A stretch of DNA of 64,000 nt from CAMCXT01 sp040403315. GTDB taxonomy: Bacteria > Bacteroidota > Bacteroidia > M30B66. Positions 45,711 to 54,702 of this stretch are shown here, piece by piece. Position 1 is the stretch's first letter; the number at the start of each line of letters is the position of its first letter. A program made the translations under genes and the position numbers. Below the pieces are notes generated by a model. That model saw only the letters and a list, made by a program, of their open reading frames with translations. It ran no database searches and was not told where the DNA came from. The stretch is taken from positions 1-64,000 of the forward strand of contig JBBAKX010000004.1 of the NCBI GenBank assembly GCA_040403315.1, written 5' to 3'.

Positions 45711-46772
45711 ATGAAACTTTTCGATGCCCGGATTTTGCTCATGCTGCTCTCTCCGGGCATTTTGTTTTCATCTGAATCGTTTGCTGCTATTGGAGGGCAA
45801 GACACCAGTTATATTCGAAAATTCACCGACCAACCGCATGTAACATTTGAATTTGCGAGGCGAAACCAAGAAATCAGGTTAATTAATCCCTTGAATCAAA
45901 ACCAAACGGTTAATTACGAACCCAATACCCGTGTTAATTTTATAACTTCGATAGATTATCGTTGGCTGAGCTTGTCGCTTGGATTGTTTTCATTTGGCGC
46001 AACAGAGTCTAAAAAAAAGGGCAACACCGATCAATTCAATTTAAAATTCAGTTTTAACGGAAAGCGGATTTGGAACACCAATTACATTCAAGCGTACCGG
46101 GGTTATTTCCAAAATAATCCTTTGGCATCTAATCCAAATTGGAACCCAGAATCTGAGATATATCCTCAGCGACCTGATATCATTAATTTTACCTTTTTCA
46201 GCAATTTAGCCTATTGCTTCAAGCCCGATCGATTTTCTTATCGTGCGGCACTTTGGCAACTTGATCGACAAGAAAAAAGTGCCGGGAGTTTTATTACAGG
46301 GCTTTCGTACCGTTTTAACTTAATTGATAGCGATACAAATCAAACGATGATCCCATTGAGTTTGTATGGCGATTTCCAGCCCAACAACCGAGCGGTTTCG
46401 GTGCGACAATCAACTTTTACAATCCATGGGGGATATATTCACACCTTCGTGGCAAGGAAGTCTTGGTTTTGCACGATATACTTCTTGCCAGGCATCGCAT
46501 TTGAAAGTGGGTTTTATCGTCCAGAAGACCTGAGGGTTAGGAATTTTAAATCTGCAACCACACTTGCTACAGAGTTCAGAATAATTTTAGGCTATAATGG
46601 CTTGAAGTGGTACGGTGGCCTATCGGCCCATTCGATATCCTACACAGGTAACCGTCAGGCTGACCTTTGGGTGGATAACAATTTCGGATGGGTGCGACTT
46701 TTTGGAGGATACCGCTTCAATCGAGTTGATCGATCAAAAGGCCCCAAACTAATTAGATTTATTGGCTTGTAG
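45711..46772 (+). CDS. DUF4421-like outer-membrane protein
   Basis: 353 residues: signal-like start (ILLMLLSPGILFSSESFA), DTSYIRKFTDQPHVTFEFARRNQ, strand-rich body with GLSYRFNLIDS and IYFLPGIAFESGFY, ending in FGGYRFNRVD. Pattern fits DUF4421, a Bacteroidota barrel-type family of unknown function. It starts 25 bases after the protease gene, likely the same transcript; it converges on the purF-like gene. Confidence 0.72.
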   Translation: MKLFDARILLMLLSPGILFSSESFAAIGGQDTSYIRKFTDQPHVTFEFARRNQEIRLINPLNQNQTVNYEPNTRVNFITSIDYRWLSLSLGLFSFGATESKKKGNTDQFNLKFSFNGKRIWNTNYIQAYRGYFQNNPLASNPNWNPESEIYPQRPDIINFTFFSNLAYCFKPDRFSYRAALWQLDRQEKSAGSFITGLSYRFNLIDSDTNQTMIPLSLYGDFQPNNRAVSVRQSTFTIHGGYIHTFVARKSWFCTIYFLPGIAFESGFYRPEDLRVRNFKSATTLATEFRIILGYNGLKWYGGLSAHSISYTGNRQADLWVDNNFGWVRLFGGYRFNRVDRSKGPKLIRFIGL

Positions 46773-46773
46773 C

Positions 46774-48675
46774 TTAGTAAGCGCGTTCGTTTACCTTATT
46801 GAAGAAGTTGATAAATGCTCTATTGACTACCTTGTTTCCACCAGGTGTGGGGTAGTTTCCTGAGAAATACCAATCGCCTGAATGGCCCGGACAAGCAACA
46901 TGCAAATCTTCTAGACTTTGGTAGATGATCTGAACATCGGCATGAATCTCAGGTGGCGTAAGTAATTTCGAAATCATGTCCGACACCTCATTTTCTGTAA
47001 AGGATTCATAGATCCTTTGAACCACATTGCGCATTTCTTCTTTTGGAAGTCCATCGTGGATGACACACTGCTCATACACTTCATCAACAATATTCTCGGT
47101 TCCTCGTTGGCGATGCAATTCGATTGCTGCTTGAAACGCAATGAAATCGCCCAGTTTTGCCATATCGATTCCGTAACAATCTGGGTAACGAATTTGTGGT
47201 GCCGATGAAATAATAATGATCTTTTTAGGACCTAGACGATCCAAGATTTTAAGGATACTTTGTTTGAGCGTTGTGCCTCGAACGATTGAGTCGTCGATGA
47301 TAACCAATGTATCGACATTCTTTTTCACCACACCATAAGTAACATCATAAACATGTGCAACCATTTCGTCGCGGTGAAGATCGTCGGTTATGAAGGTGCG
47401 GATTTTTGCGTCCTTGATGGCAATCTTCTCGGTACGGATTTTTTGGCTAAGGATCTGAGACAATTGCTCGTTGCTCATTTGTCCGTTGAGCGCTAGAATT
47501 TGCTTCTGCTTCTGCTGGTTCAGCCACTCGTTCATTCCATGGATCATCCCAAAAAAGGCTGTTTCCGCAGTATTGGGAATATAGGAGAACAACGTATTTT
47601 CGATATCGTAGTTGATGGCCTCAAGAATCTTGGCACTCAGTTGTTTCCCGAGATTTTTACGTTCGGTGTAGATGTCTGCATCCGATCCGCGCGAGAAATA
47701 AATTCGCTCAAAGGAGCAAGATGCCTTGAGTTTTGCTTCTCGGATTACAGCCTCTGAAACGTGGCCATCTTTCTTTATGATGAGCGCCGATCCTGGAGTG
47801 AGTTCGTGAATTTCTTCGATAGGCACATTAAACGCAGTTTGAAGCACAGGCCGTTCGGAAGTTGCTACTACGAATTCGTCGTTCTTGAGATAAAAACACG
47901 GACGGATGCCATTCGGATCGCGCATCACGAAGGCATCTCCATGTCCAAGCATACCAGTAATTACATAACCTCCATCGAATCTTTTCGAAGCTTGGCGTAG
48001 GATTTCGGCTACATCGATGTCGCGCGCGATGAGATGTGAAATTTCGGCATTGGAATGGCCTTGGCGCTTAAATTCTCGGAACAATCGCTCGTTTTCCATG
48101 TCGAGGAAGTGTCCAATTTTTTCGAGCACAGTAACTGTGTCGGCCATTTCTTTAGGATGCTGACCGAGTTCTACCAACTGTTCGAATTGCTCATCTACAT
48201 TGGTGAGGTTGAAGTTCCCTGCAACAACGAGGTTACGGGTCATCCAATTATTCTGACGAAGGAAAGGGTGGCAATTCTCGATCGAGTTTTTTCCGAATGT
48301 CCCATAGCGAAGATGTCCCATTAAGAGTTCTCCGATGAACGGGTGGTTCTTCTTGAGGTATTCGGTATCCTTGAATTTTTCGGGATTGTCGCGACGAATT
48401 TCTTCGTAGTAGGAATTAAGTTTCTGAAAGATGTCTTTCAGTGGTTGGGAGTCGTTAGAGCGGTAACGACCGATGTAGCGGTGCCCAGGTTCAACATCGA
48501 ATTTTATGCAGGCAACTCCAGCGCCATCTTGACCACGATTGTGTTGTTTCTCCATCAGGAGATTGAGCTTGTTGAGGGCGTATCTAGCAGAGCCGTATTT
48601 TTGGCGGTAGTAGTCGAGAGGTTTGAGCAGGCGGATTAGAACAATGCCGCATTCGTGTTTGATTTGTTCGCTCAT
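46774..48675 (-). CDS. amidophosphoribosyltransferase-like protein (Bacteroidota long type)
   Basis: 633 residues, longer than classical PurF (about 500). Glutaminase domain: nucleophile Cys9 in HECGIVLIRLL (exposed after propeptide removal), QHNRGQDGAGVA, GHLRYGTFG. Phosphoribosyltransferase domain: VIIDDSIVRGTTLKQSI is the PRPP motif. Family enzymes make phosphoribosylamine from PRPP and glutamine. Bacteroidota often have this long form besides a regular PurF, so its exact role here is not certain. Confidence 0.88.
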   Translation of the reverse strand: MSEQIKHECGIVLIRLLKPLDYYRQKYGSARYALNKLNLLMEKQHNRGQDGAGVACIKFDVEPGHRYIGRYRSNDSQPLKDIFQKLNSYYEEIRRDNPEKFKDTEYLKKNHPFIGELLMGHLRYGTFGKNSIENCHPFLRQNNWMTRNLVVAGNFNLTNVDEQFEQLVELGQHPKEMADTVTVLEKIGHFLDMENERLFREFKRQGHSNAEISHLIARDIDVAEILRQASKRFDGGYVITGMLGHGDAFVMRDPNGIRPCFYLKNDEFVVATSERPVLQTAFNVPIEEIHELTPGSALIIKKDGHVSEAVIREAKLKASCSFERIYFSRGSDADIYTERKNLGKQLSAKILEAINYDIENTLFSYIPNTAETAFFGMIHGMNEWLNQQKQKQILALNGQMSNEQLSQILSQKIRTEKIAIKDAKIRTFITDDLHRDEMVAHVYDVTYGVVKKNVDTLVIIDDSIVRGTTLKQSILKILDRLGPKKIIIISSAPQIRYPDCYGIDMAKLGDFIAFQAAIELHRQRGTENIVDEVYEQCVIHDGLPKEEMRNVVQRIYESFTENEVSDMISKLLTPPEIHADVQIIYQSLEDLHVACPGHSGDWYFSGNYPTPGGNKVVNRAFINFFNKVNERAY

Positions 48676-49093
48676 GGGATGGTTGGAGAGGGGCGCAAAG
48701 GTAAATAAACCAAGGTAAGAAATGTTGGAAAGACTTGATCAAAATTCACTTTGATTGCGCCAATTGTATATAAAAATTGGAAGTAGAAATATTTCAATCA
48801 TCAAATTAACGCCTTAAAAAAAGCCGCTTCCGGTAACATTAATTCTACTTTTAAAAGATTACCCGATTTAACCGTTTATAGTCGATTATAATCGGATAAT
48901 ACACGACTAATTGCTCAAGTGTGCTGTAATTTTGCCAATGGAGGGAGGCTAGCGGCCGGCCCCTTAAAATTTGAAAATTACCATTCAACCTGATGCTTAG
49001 TTGATGAAGATTCCGGGCCAGGGATTGTAACGGAAAGCCCGCAGCAATTAGAGCTTCGCGGAAATTGCGAGGACTTGAAGTGATAAGCCCGGT
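48676..49093. other. intergenic with structured conserved-looking element
   Basis: No coding frame seen. It contains a 12-base palindrome CGATTATAATCG (48883-48894) and, from about 48940, a GC-rich segment quite unlike the AT-rich flanks (see the separate entry). Confidence 0.6.
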
Positions 49094-49103
49094 TTAGGCC
49101 CCA
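48940..49103. ncRNA. candidate structured noncoding element
   Basis: GC-rich stretch in an AT-rich gap: GCTAGCGGCCGGCCCC, then CCGGGCCAGGGATTG. Two imperfect direct repeats follow: GGATTGTAACGGAAAGCCCGC (about 49022) and GGACTTGAAGTGATAAGCCCGG (about 49070), each ending in AAGCCCG, and the end GGCCCC. I recall similar elements from other marine Bacteroidota but cannot name a family. It could be an RNA or a repeat element; strand unknown. Confidence 0.4.
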
Positions 49104-50122
49104 AAAAAATTATGATTGCCTTCCAAGCCCAACCATTCTAGAGCAGTTCCACTGAGGAGACGCTTTTTTTCTGTATCAGAGAATGGCATCGATTTGATGA
49201 GTGTTCCTGGAACATCTTCGCCCAAAGGGAAAGGATAATCGGAGCCAAGAGACACGCGGTTTACACCTGCAAAATCGACCAAATAACGCAACGAGCGCTC
49301 GTCGTGTACCAACGAATCGAACGTTAATCGGTGAAGATACTTTTCGGGAGAAATCGGATTGTCGATCGCAACCAAGTCGGGTCTGCAATCGAAACCATGC
49401 TTCAAACGACCGAGTGTGAATGGAAACGAGCCGCCGCCATGGGCAAGCGCCACGCGTAAATTTGGCAATCGTTCGAAAACTCCACCAAAAATGAGTGATG
49501 CAATGGCTCGAGAAGTTTCTCCTGGCATACCTACCAACCATGGAAGCCAGTATTTCTGCATATCCTTCTCCCCCATCATTTCCCATGGGTGGATGAAAAC
49601 AGCAGCGCCCAATTCCTGAGCTGCTTCAAAGATTTCGAAATACTCTGGCTCGCTCAAGTTCCGCTGATTCACATTTGAACCAATCTGAATTCCAGCCATT
49701 CCAAGCTCTTTCATACAGCGCTCTAACTCTTTGATCGCCAATTTTGGACTCTGCATGGGGATGGTTCCAAGACCGATGAAACGATCAGGATACTGCTTCA
49801 CAATGCCTGCAATATGGTCGTTCAAAAACTCGGAAACAGCCAGTGCATCTTCGGGTTTGGCCCAATAAGAAAACATCACAGGCACCGTACTAAGTACTTG
49901 CACATGCACACCATGGTGATTGCATTCTTTGATTCGAGCCTGTGGATCCCAACAATTGTCCTGCACCTCACGAAAAAAATGGTCATCACGCATCATTCGC
50001 GCACAACAAGGCTTGTGGTGCTCCAAATGAACGAATCCTCCATATCCAAAACGCTCCTTGAAATTCGGAATATTTTCGGGCAAAATGTGCGTGTGGATGT
50101 CGATGGTGAGCATGATAGACAA
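49094..50122 (-). CDS. 2-amino-3-carboxymuconate-6-semialdehyde decarboxylase (ACMSD)
   Basis: 342 residues, amidohydrolase family. Zinc site HTH in IDIHTHILPE, HPWEMMG with the conserved His, LAHGGGSFPFTLGRLKHG and LGSDYPFPLGE with the metal-binding Asp. ACMSD removes CO2 from the ring-opening product of 3-hydroxyanthranilate in tryptophan/kynurenine degradation. The 3-hydroxyanthranilate dioxygenase gene lies 124 bases upstream in the same direction, which makes the assignment firm. ATG 50113 is an alternative start. Confidence 0.92.
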   Translation of the reverse strand: MSIMLTIDIHTHILPENIPNFKERFGYGGFVHLEHHKPCCARMMRDDHFFREVQDNCWDPQARIKECNHHGVHVQVLSTVPVMFSYWAKPEDALAVSEFLNDHIAGIVKQYPDRFIGLGTIPMQSPKLAIKELERCMKELGMAGIQIGSNVNQRNLSEPEYFEIFEAAQELGAAVFIHPWEMMGEKDMQKYWLPWLVGMPGETSRAIASLIFGGVFERLPNLRVALAHGGGSFPFTLGRLKHGFDCRPDLVAIDNPISPEKYLHRLTFDSLVHDERSLRYLVDFAGVNRVSLGSDYPFPLGEDVPGTLIKSMPFSDTEKKRLLSGTALEWLGLEGNHNFFGA

Positions 50123-50168
50123 TGAGTGATGATAGACTTAAGATGAACTATGTTTTTAATTCTCGCAA

Positions 50169-50239
50169 CCTCGGACTTCAGTCCAAGGATAAAAAATGAA
50201 CGATGAATGTTCCATGAAACCTAAGACTTCAGTCCGAGG
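50169..50239. repeat. pair of REP-like palindromes
   Basis: CCTCGGACTTCAGTCCAAGG (50169-50188) and CCTAAGACTTCAGTCCGAGG (50220-50239) are near-perfect palindromes with a TC centre, each followed by ATAAAAA. They lie between the ACMSD and dioxygenase genes. Similar palindromes are dispersed extragenic elements mobilised by REP-associated transposases, though none is present here. Confidence 0.65.
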
Positions 50240-50246
50240 ATAAAAA

Positions 50247-50801
50247 TCACAAAGGCTGAGGTGGCTGCATTACAGTCGCACACTCCTTACAGGTACGAAG
50301 ATCTTCGTTCGAATAGAAAGCATTCATCACTGGAGGAAGGTTCTTCACGATATCTGCAACATGCAGTTGTTCTTCGTGAAGTTTATTGCCACAATTCTCA
50401 CAGTACCAGAGAAAGGCATCAAGGACTTTTTCGGAACGAACCAACTCGATAACTAAACCAACTGTATTGGCTGGACGTTGCGGCGAATGTGGCGTTTTAC
50501 CTGGAAGCATAAAGATATCACCTTCATTGATTGGAATATCGACAGGCTTGCCATCTTCGATGATCTTGAGGGTCATATTGCCTTCCAATTGGAAATAGAA
50601 TTCTTCGGATTCGTTGTAATGGTAATCTTTTCGGTTGTTTGGACCGCCTACGACCATTACGATGATATCGTCGGCAGTTTTATACACCGATTGGTTACCC
50701 ACCGGCGGTTTGAGAAGATGTCGGTTCTCATCGATCCATTTCTTGAAATTAAAAGGTCGTTGGATGGGCATAAGCGTTAATTTTGGCGGCAATTTAGACA
50801 A
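50247..50801 (-). CDS. nbaC: 3-hydroxyanthranilate 3,4-dioxygenase
   Basis: 184 residues, cupin fold. Fe(II) ligands: His in KDYHYNESEEFYFQ and Glu in the same segment, His in PGKTPHSPQRP. The C-terminal rubredoxin-like site has CENC and CKEC. It opens the ring of 3-hydroxyanthranilate to 2-amino-3-carboxymuconate semialdehyde, the substrate of ACMSD encoded next. Divergent from the SDR gene, 14 bases between starts. Confidence 0.95.
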   Translation of the reverse strand: MSKLPPKLTLMPIQRPFNFKKWIDENRHLLKPPVGNQSVYKTADDIIVMVVGGPNNRKDYHYNESEEFYFQLEGNMTLKIIEDGKPVDIPINEGDIFMLPGKTPHSPQRPANTVGLVIELVRSEKVLDAFLWYCENCGNKLHEEQLHVADIVKNLPPVMNAFYSNEDLRTCKECATVMQPPQPL

Positions 50802-50815
50802 AAACCCACATTGAA

Positions 50816-51604
50816 ATGGAATTGAATCTCAAAGGGAAAACCGCGCTGGTTTGCGGCTCTACACAAGGAATTGGAAGATCGAGTGCACAAGAATTGGCCA
50901 AATCGGGCGCACGCATTGTGCTGATGGCAAGAGATTCAGAAAAACTTCAGTTGGAAAAAGCAGTTGTTGACCAATTGAATGGTTTAGAAAATGAGATCTT
51001 GGTGGCCGACTTTAGCCGCTGGGAAGAAGTGCAACAAGTTGTGCAAGACTATATTGCTACAGGAAAGCATATCAATATTTTGGTGAACAACAATGGAGGA
51101 CCAGCAGCAGGTCCCATTACGGAAGCAAAACCTGAAGCATTCTTGGCAGCATTTACTCAGCATTTGTTGTGCAGTCAAGTGATTGTACAAACAATATTGC
51201 CGGGAATGATAAACTCAGGATATGGACGAATCATCAACGTAATTTCTACATCGGTGAAAATGCCATTGCATGGATTAGGTGTTTCGAATACTATTCGTGC
51301 AGCAGTTGGTAATTGGTCGAAAACCTTGGCCAATGAAGTAGGGAAACATGGAATTACAGTGAACAATGTTCTTCCAGGTGCCACCATGACTGGTCGTTTG
51401 GAGCAGATTATAAAGAACAAAGCCGAGAAATCAGGTAAATCGATTGCTGAGGTGGAAGCTGAAATGTTGGGAGAAATTCCGATGAAACGTTTTGCTAGAC
51501 CTGAAGAAATTGCATGGGCAGTTTGTTATTTGGCATCTCCAGCAGCAGCTTACGTAAATGGGATTAATGTTCCTGTTGATGGAGGCAGAACTGGGAATTT
51601 GTAA
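50816..51604 (+). CDS. atypical short-chain dehydrogenase/reductase
   Basis: 262 residues, Rossmann fold: nucleotide site GSTQGIGRS, NNNGGPAAGP at the fourth strand, catalytic-Ser region INVISTSVKMP. The usual YxxxK dyad is absent; the aligned segment reads GLGVSNTIRAAVGNW, so Ser replaces Tyr and Arg replaces Lys. The end VNGINVPVDGGRTGNL is typical of FabG-like SDRs. A close neighbour of the kynurenine genes and perhaps part of the same pathway, for example acting on a 2-aminomuconate-derived compound; unproven. Confidence 0.85.
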   Translation: MELNLKGKTALVCGSTQGIGRSSAQELAKSGARIVLMARDSEKLQLEKAVVDQLNGLENEILVADFSRWEEVQQVVQDYIATGKHINILVNNNGGPAAGPITEAKPEAFLAAFTQHLLCSQVIVQTILPGMINSGYGRIINVISTSVKMPLHGLGVSNTIRAAVGNWSKTLANEVGKHGITVNNVLPGATMTGRLEQIIKNKAEKSGKSIAEVEAEMLGEIPMKRFARPEEIAWAVCYLASPAAAYVNGINVPVDGGRTGNL

Positions 51605-51646
51605 AAAAATATAGGATTGATTGTGCTAATTATTGGTTCAATTAAA

Positions 51647-52603
51647 TTAAGATTGAACTGAAGCTCTTTTCAACCGATCGTTTATTGCAATGCCCAATCC
51701 GTTCGGAGGAACAGATTCTACTAAAATAATTTCACCTGCTATTTTATCGGCTTGCCGCAATACAGCAAACAAATTGGTTGCTGCTTCTGTGATTGATCGA
51801 TTCGGACTCAATAAAATTTGCTTTTCGATGGGATAATCTTCAATCAATTGATCGAATAAAATCAATATTGGTGATTGCTTTCTATATTGATCCAGTGATG
51901 AACGAATATCGCACAATAGCAAAGGTTTCAATGGAGAATAATGGCTTTTCAACATGCCTGGAGCACGCGGATCAGAACTTTGATTTATCCGCACATCTAC
52001 TTCGCCAATTACTGCTTTAATTTCCTCTATCGATAAACCTCCAAGCCTAAAAATTGTAGGACGCCCATTTTCAATTCCAACGATAGTGCTTTCGAGACCA
52101 ACAGAAGATGGCCCACCATCGAGCACATACGGAATGTCTTGGCCAAGTTGGTCGTTAACATGCTGTGCAGTGGTTGGACTCACATATCCAAACGGATTCG
52201 CACTTGGAGCTGCCAAAGGAAATCCTGTAGCCTGAAGTAACTGTAAAGTTAAAGGGTGATTTGGAATCCTAAATGCCGCTTCAGACAAGCCTGAGCAAGT
52301 TAAATCCGGAATTTTCTCACTTCGGGGGAGCAACAAAGTGAGCGGACCAGGCCAAAATGCATCAGCTAATTTCTTCAGCATCGGCGGAAACTCCGTGATT
52401 AATGGAAGAAGTGCTTCTTGTGAATGAACATGCACAATTAGCGGATCAAAAAACGGCCTCTTTTTTACCCTGAAAATATCAGCTACACGATTTGCATCTA
52501 GGGCGTTACCAGCCAATCCGTAAACGGTTTCAGTAGGAATTCCAACAACACCAGTTTGGAGAAACCCTACCGCTTTTTGGATATCGTTTCCGATTTCAGC
52601 CAT
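51647..52603 (-). CDS. threonylcarbamoyl-AMP synthase (Sua5/TsaC family)
   Basis: 318 residues: a YrdC domain (VGIPTETVYGLAGNA, KKRPFFDPLIVHV, PSANPFGYVSPT, LDGGPSSVGLESTIV) plus the extra C-terminal Sua5 domain. It makes threonylcarbamoyl-AMP for tRNA t6A37 modification. The start ATG at 52603 gives the usual N-terminus. Single gene. Confidence 0.93.
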   Translation of the reverse strand: MAEIGNDIQKAVGFLQTGVVGIPTETVYGLAGNALDANRVADIFRVKKRPFFDPLIVHVHSQEALLPLITEFPPMLKKLADAFWPGPLTLLLPRSEKIPDLTCSGLSEAAFRIPNHPLTLQLLQATGFPLAAPSANPFGYVSPTTAQHVNDQLGQDIPYVLDGGPSSVGLESTIVGIENGRPTIFRLGGLSIEEIKAVIGEVDVRINQSSDPRAPGMLKSHYSPLKPLLLCDIRSSLDQYRKQSPILILFDQLIEDYPIEKQILLSPNRSITEAATNLFAVLRQADKIAGEIILVESVPPNGLGIAINDRLKRASVQS

Positions 52604-52764
52604 GAGGCAAAAGTAAGGTTTTGGTTTATTGGTATTCTATAAATGTAAAATCTGCTAAAATTGACAGAATTGAATTACAATATTAAAGACGGTATGAATT
52701 AACTGCTACAGCTTTTAATTCAATTACTGAGCGTGAATTGTTTCCCTGATTGACGCTGATGTGC

Positions 52765-52772
52765 TACATTTG
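52765..52772 (+). promoter_or_regulatory. -7 box of the yidD-like gene
   Basis: TACATTTG, 8 bases before the ATG at 52781; fits TAnnTTTG. A TTG at 52738-52740 is at a slightly long spacing. Confidence 0.5.
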
Positions 52773-52780
52773 GAGTGGTC

Positions 52781-53203
52781 ATGCAGAAATTAATCTCTAT
52801 CACTCTTTTGTTTTGTATTTCTTCAGGCATTTATTCCCAAACGAATTCGCCAGTTGGGAAATTAATACAAGAACGAAAATCAACGCTGACAAACAAATCG
52901 AAGCCAGTTAAATATTTAAAAAAGGTCGATTTTTATTCGCTCGATCCATTTACCATCGGCGCGTTAATATGCTTGCAAGCCTACAAATCTACCCTATCGT
53001 CTGACTTAGGATCTCAGTGCCGATTTTCACCAACATGCTCAGCATTTAGTGCCGATATCATTAAGCATTGCGGAGTATGGTCAGGCATTTTACTCACTGC
53101 CGACCGATTGATTAAATGCAATCCGGAAGCAGAATTTGACCATTGTGAACATTTAATTGATCGGGAAACCGGCGTTATCAGTGATGAAGTTACTGACTAT
53201 TAA
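52781..53203 (+). CDS. YidD-family protein with N-terminal signal peptide
   Basis: 140 residues. The C-terminal half is a YidD domain: ALICLQAYKSTLSSDLGSQCRFSPTCSAFSAD, with the conserved CRFxPTCS. Normal YidD proteins (about 70-100 residues) begin with this part and help membrane insertion beside YidC. Here a Sec-type signal peptide (ITLLFCISSGIYSQ) and a basic linker of about 40 residues precede it. Start ATG 52781. The next gene overlaps its 3' end, so an operon with two membrane proteins is likely. Confidence 0.85.
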   Translation: MQKLISITLLFCISSGIYSQTNSPVGKLIQERKSTLTNKSKPVKYLKKVDFYSLDPFTIGALICLQAYKSTLSSDLGSQCRFSPTCSAFSADIIKHCGVWSGILLTADRLIKCNPEAEFDHCEHLIDRETGVISDEVTDY

Positions 53204-53960
53204 CTTGTTCCTTGTTGGAATTTGGCTGCAAGTTTCAGCTTGCCCCGACAGTCTTCAACAAGCCTTTTTGAAGCATCTCACTCAAGAAGAAATGTGGACT
53301 GAAAGGCTTGCGTTTACAGGCGGTAAAATACTAGACACCTGTGATTTATGGAAGCTAGAACATGCATTTTCGCTCAGTAAAATGAACCTTTACCACCAAG
53401 CAGATTCGGTGTATCAAACTTGCACAAAACTATCAGAGTTTAAAAACCATCGAATTTATGCTGCATTCAAATCAAAGAATATCAAATGGCTGAACGCTCA
53501 AACCGATTTGCCGCCGAAAGCTTCGTATTGCTTGAAATTACTGACTAAACAAGTAGATTCATTGTTTGATGACCGAGCCTACCATCGAATTAACAATAGA
53601 TATATTGAATGGAAAGAAGTAGATAGAAAATCAGCATTCTGGGCAGGAACTTTATCGATTATTCCTGGCTTGGGCAAGGCATACGCAGGCTATAGACGAC
53701 AAGCCATTATGAGTTTAATTGTGAATGCAGGTTTAGGAGCAATATTGATTGAAACTATTATTCAACGAGGCACCACAGATGCACTATTTTATGCAGCAGC
53801 TGGATTAGCAGGCACGTTTTGGGCTGGATCTATTTATGGAACTGTTGCTTCACTTCAAAAAGAAAAGAAAGACCGTTTAAATGCACTTTACATTGAGATT
53901 ACAGATAGTTTTCTGGCTGACTTTGCTCATTATCCCCATCAAGGGAGCATCGCAAACTGA
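53184..53960 (+). CDS. hypothetical membrane protein
   Basis: 258 residues from ATG 53184 (MKLLTINLFLVGIWLQVSA, a signal peptide). A helical region of about 140 residues follows, then hydrophobic helices (LSIIPGLGKAYAGYRRQAIMSLIVNAGLGA, ALFYAAAGLAGTFWAGSIYG). The PGLGKAYAGYRRQA segment resembles DUF5683/TM2-like membrane hairpins. Overlaps yidD (20 bases) and the next gene (80 bases), which suggests coupled translation. Function unknown. Confidence 0.7.
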   Translation: MKLLTINLFLVGIWLQVSACPDSLQQAFLKHLTQEEMWTERLAFTGGKILDTCDLWKLEHAFSLSKMNLYHQADSVYQTCTKLSEFKNHRIYAAFKSKNIKWLNAQTDLPPKASYCLKLLTKQVDSLFDDRAYHRINNRYIEWKEVDRKSAFWAGTLSIIPGLGKAYAGYRRQAIMSLIVNAGLGAILIETIIQRGTTDALFYAAAGLAGTFWAGSIYGTVASLQKEKKDRLNALYIEITDSFLADFAHYPHQGSIAN

Positions 53961-54702
53961 CAGCTTGAATTGGCGTCTGCTTCAAATCGAGAAGCAGCTA
54001 TTTAATTTAAGCAATCTTCAAGGAGATACTGCTTTGGAACTCATTCTCGAAAAGGCCGAAATATTTGCATTACAAGGAAATTATTTACGAGTTATAGATG
54101 AAACATCTAGAATCGATTTAAAGACAATTCCATCCAATAAAATTTGTGCATTTCGAAAACTGCGGTATGAAGCATTTATTCGAACCAATCGATCTTTTGA
54201 ATTGATTGCAGAATTAAAAAATTTAACCGATTGCGCATCCGATACTTCACTGATTTTAATGAGAGCATTGATTTTTTTAGAGCATGAACGGTTTGAAGAT
54301 TTCGCAAAAGAAACCTCGAAATTAGATCTTGCAGCCAGTGAAGAATTCCTCAAGTTGCTGCATTTACAAGAGCCAGAAATTGAAAATACGCGAAGATGGC
54401 TTCCGGCTTGGCATTTCAAAAATCATAATTATCTAAAAGGAACAACAACCTTGATTTTACATGCGATCCCCCCGGCTACTTTGGCCGCGGGTATTATATT
54501 GACAGTGCCTGTGAGTGGCGTTTTGATGGCCACCTATTTGGGTTGGAGGCTTTATGGAAGCAATAAAATTGCAATAGAACAATCAGCCAATAAAAATAGC
54601 CTGCAAAAAGCAATCAATCTGCTCCTTGCAGGCTACACAATTCTTGAACGATTAGATAAGGTTACTGTATCTCAATCAACCCAACGCGGTATTCGCTTTT
54701 AG
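53881..54702 (+). CDS. hypothetical secreted or membrane protein
   Basis: 273 residues: signal peptide (LQIVFWLTLLIIPIKGAS), a helical, TPR-like region (LELILEKAEIFALQGNYLRVIDETSRI, LMRALIFLEHERFEDF), then hydrophobic helices near the C-terminus (LILHAIPPATLAAGIILTVPVSGVLMA). The first 80 bases overlap the preceding gene and the end overlaps the opposing gene by 41 bases. Not recognised. Confidence 0.65.
   Translation: MHFTLRLQIVFWLTLLIIPIKGASQTDSLNWRLLQIEKQLFNLSNLQGDTALELILEKAEIFALQGNYLRVIDETSRIDLKTIPSNKICAFRKLRYEAFIRTNRSFELIAELKNLTDCASDTSLILMRALIFLEHERFEDFAKETSKLDLAASEEFLKLLHLQEPEIENTRRWLPAWHFKNHNYLKGTTTLILHAIPPATLAAGIILTVPVSGVLMATYLGWRLYGSNKIAIEQSANKNSLQKAINLLLAGYTILERLDKVTVSQSTQRGIRF

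Noticed and set aside
48940..49103. tRNA or tmRNA gene
   Set aside because: No cloverleaf arms or T-loop (GTTCRAnnC) could be placed, and no CCA-type acceptor pairing is visible.
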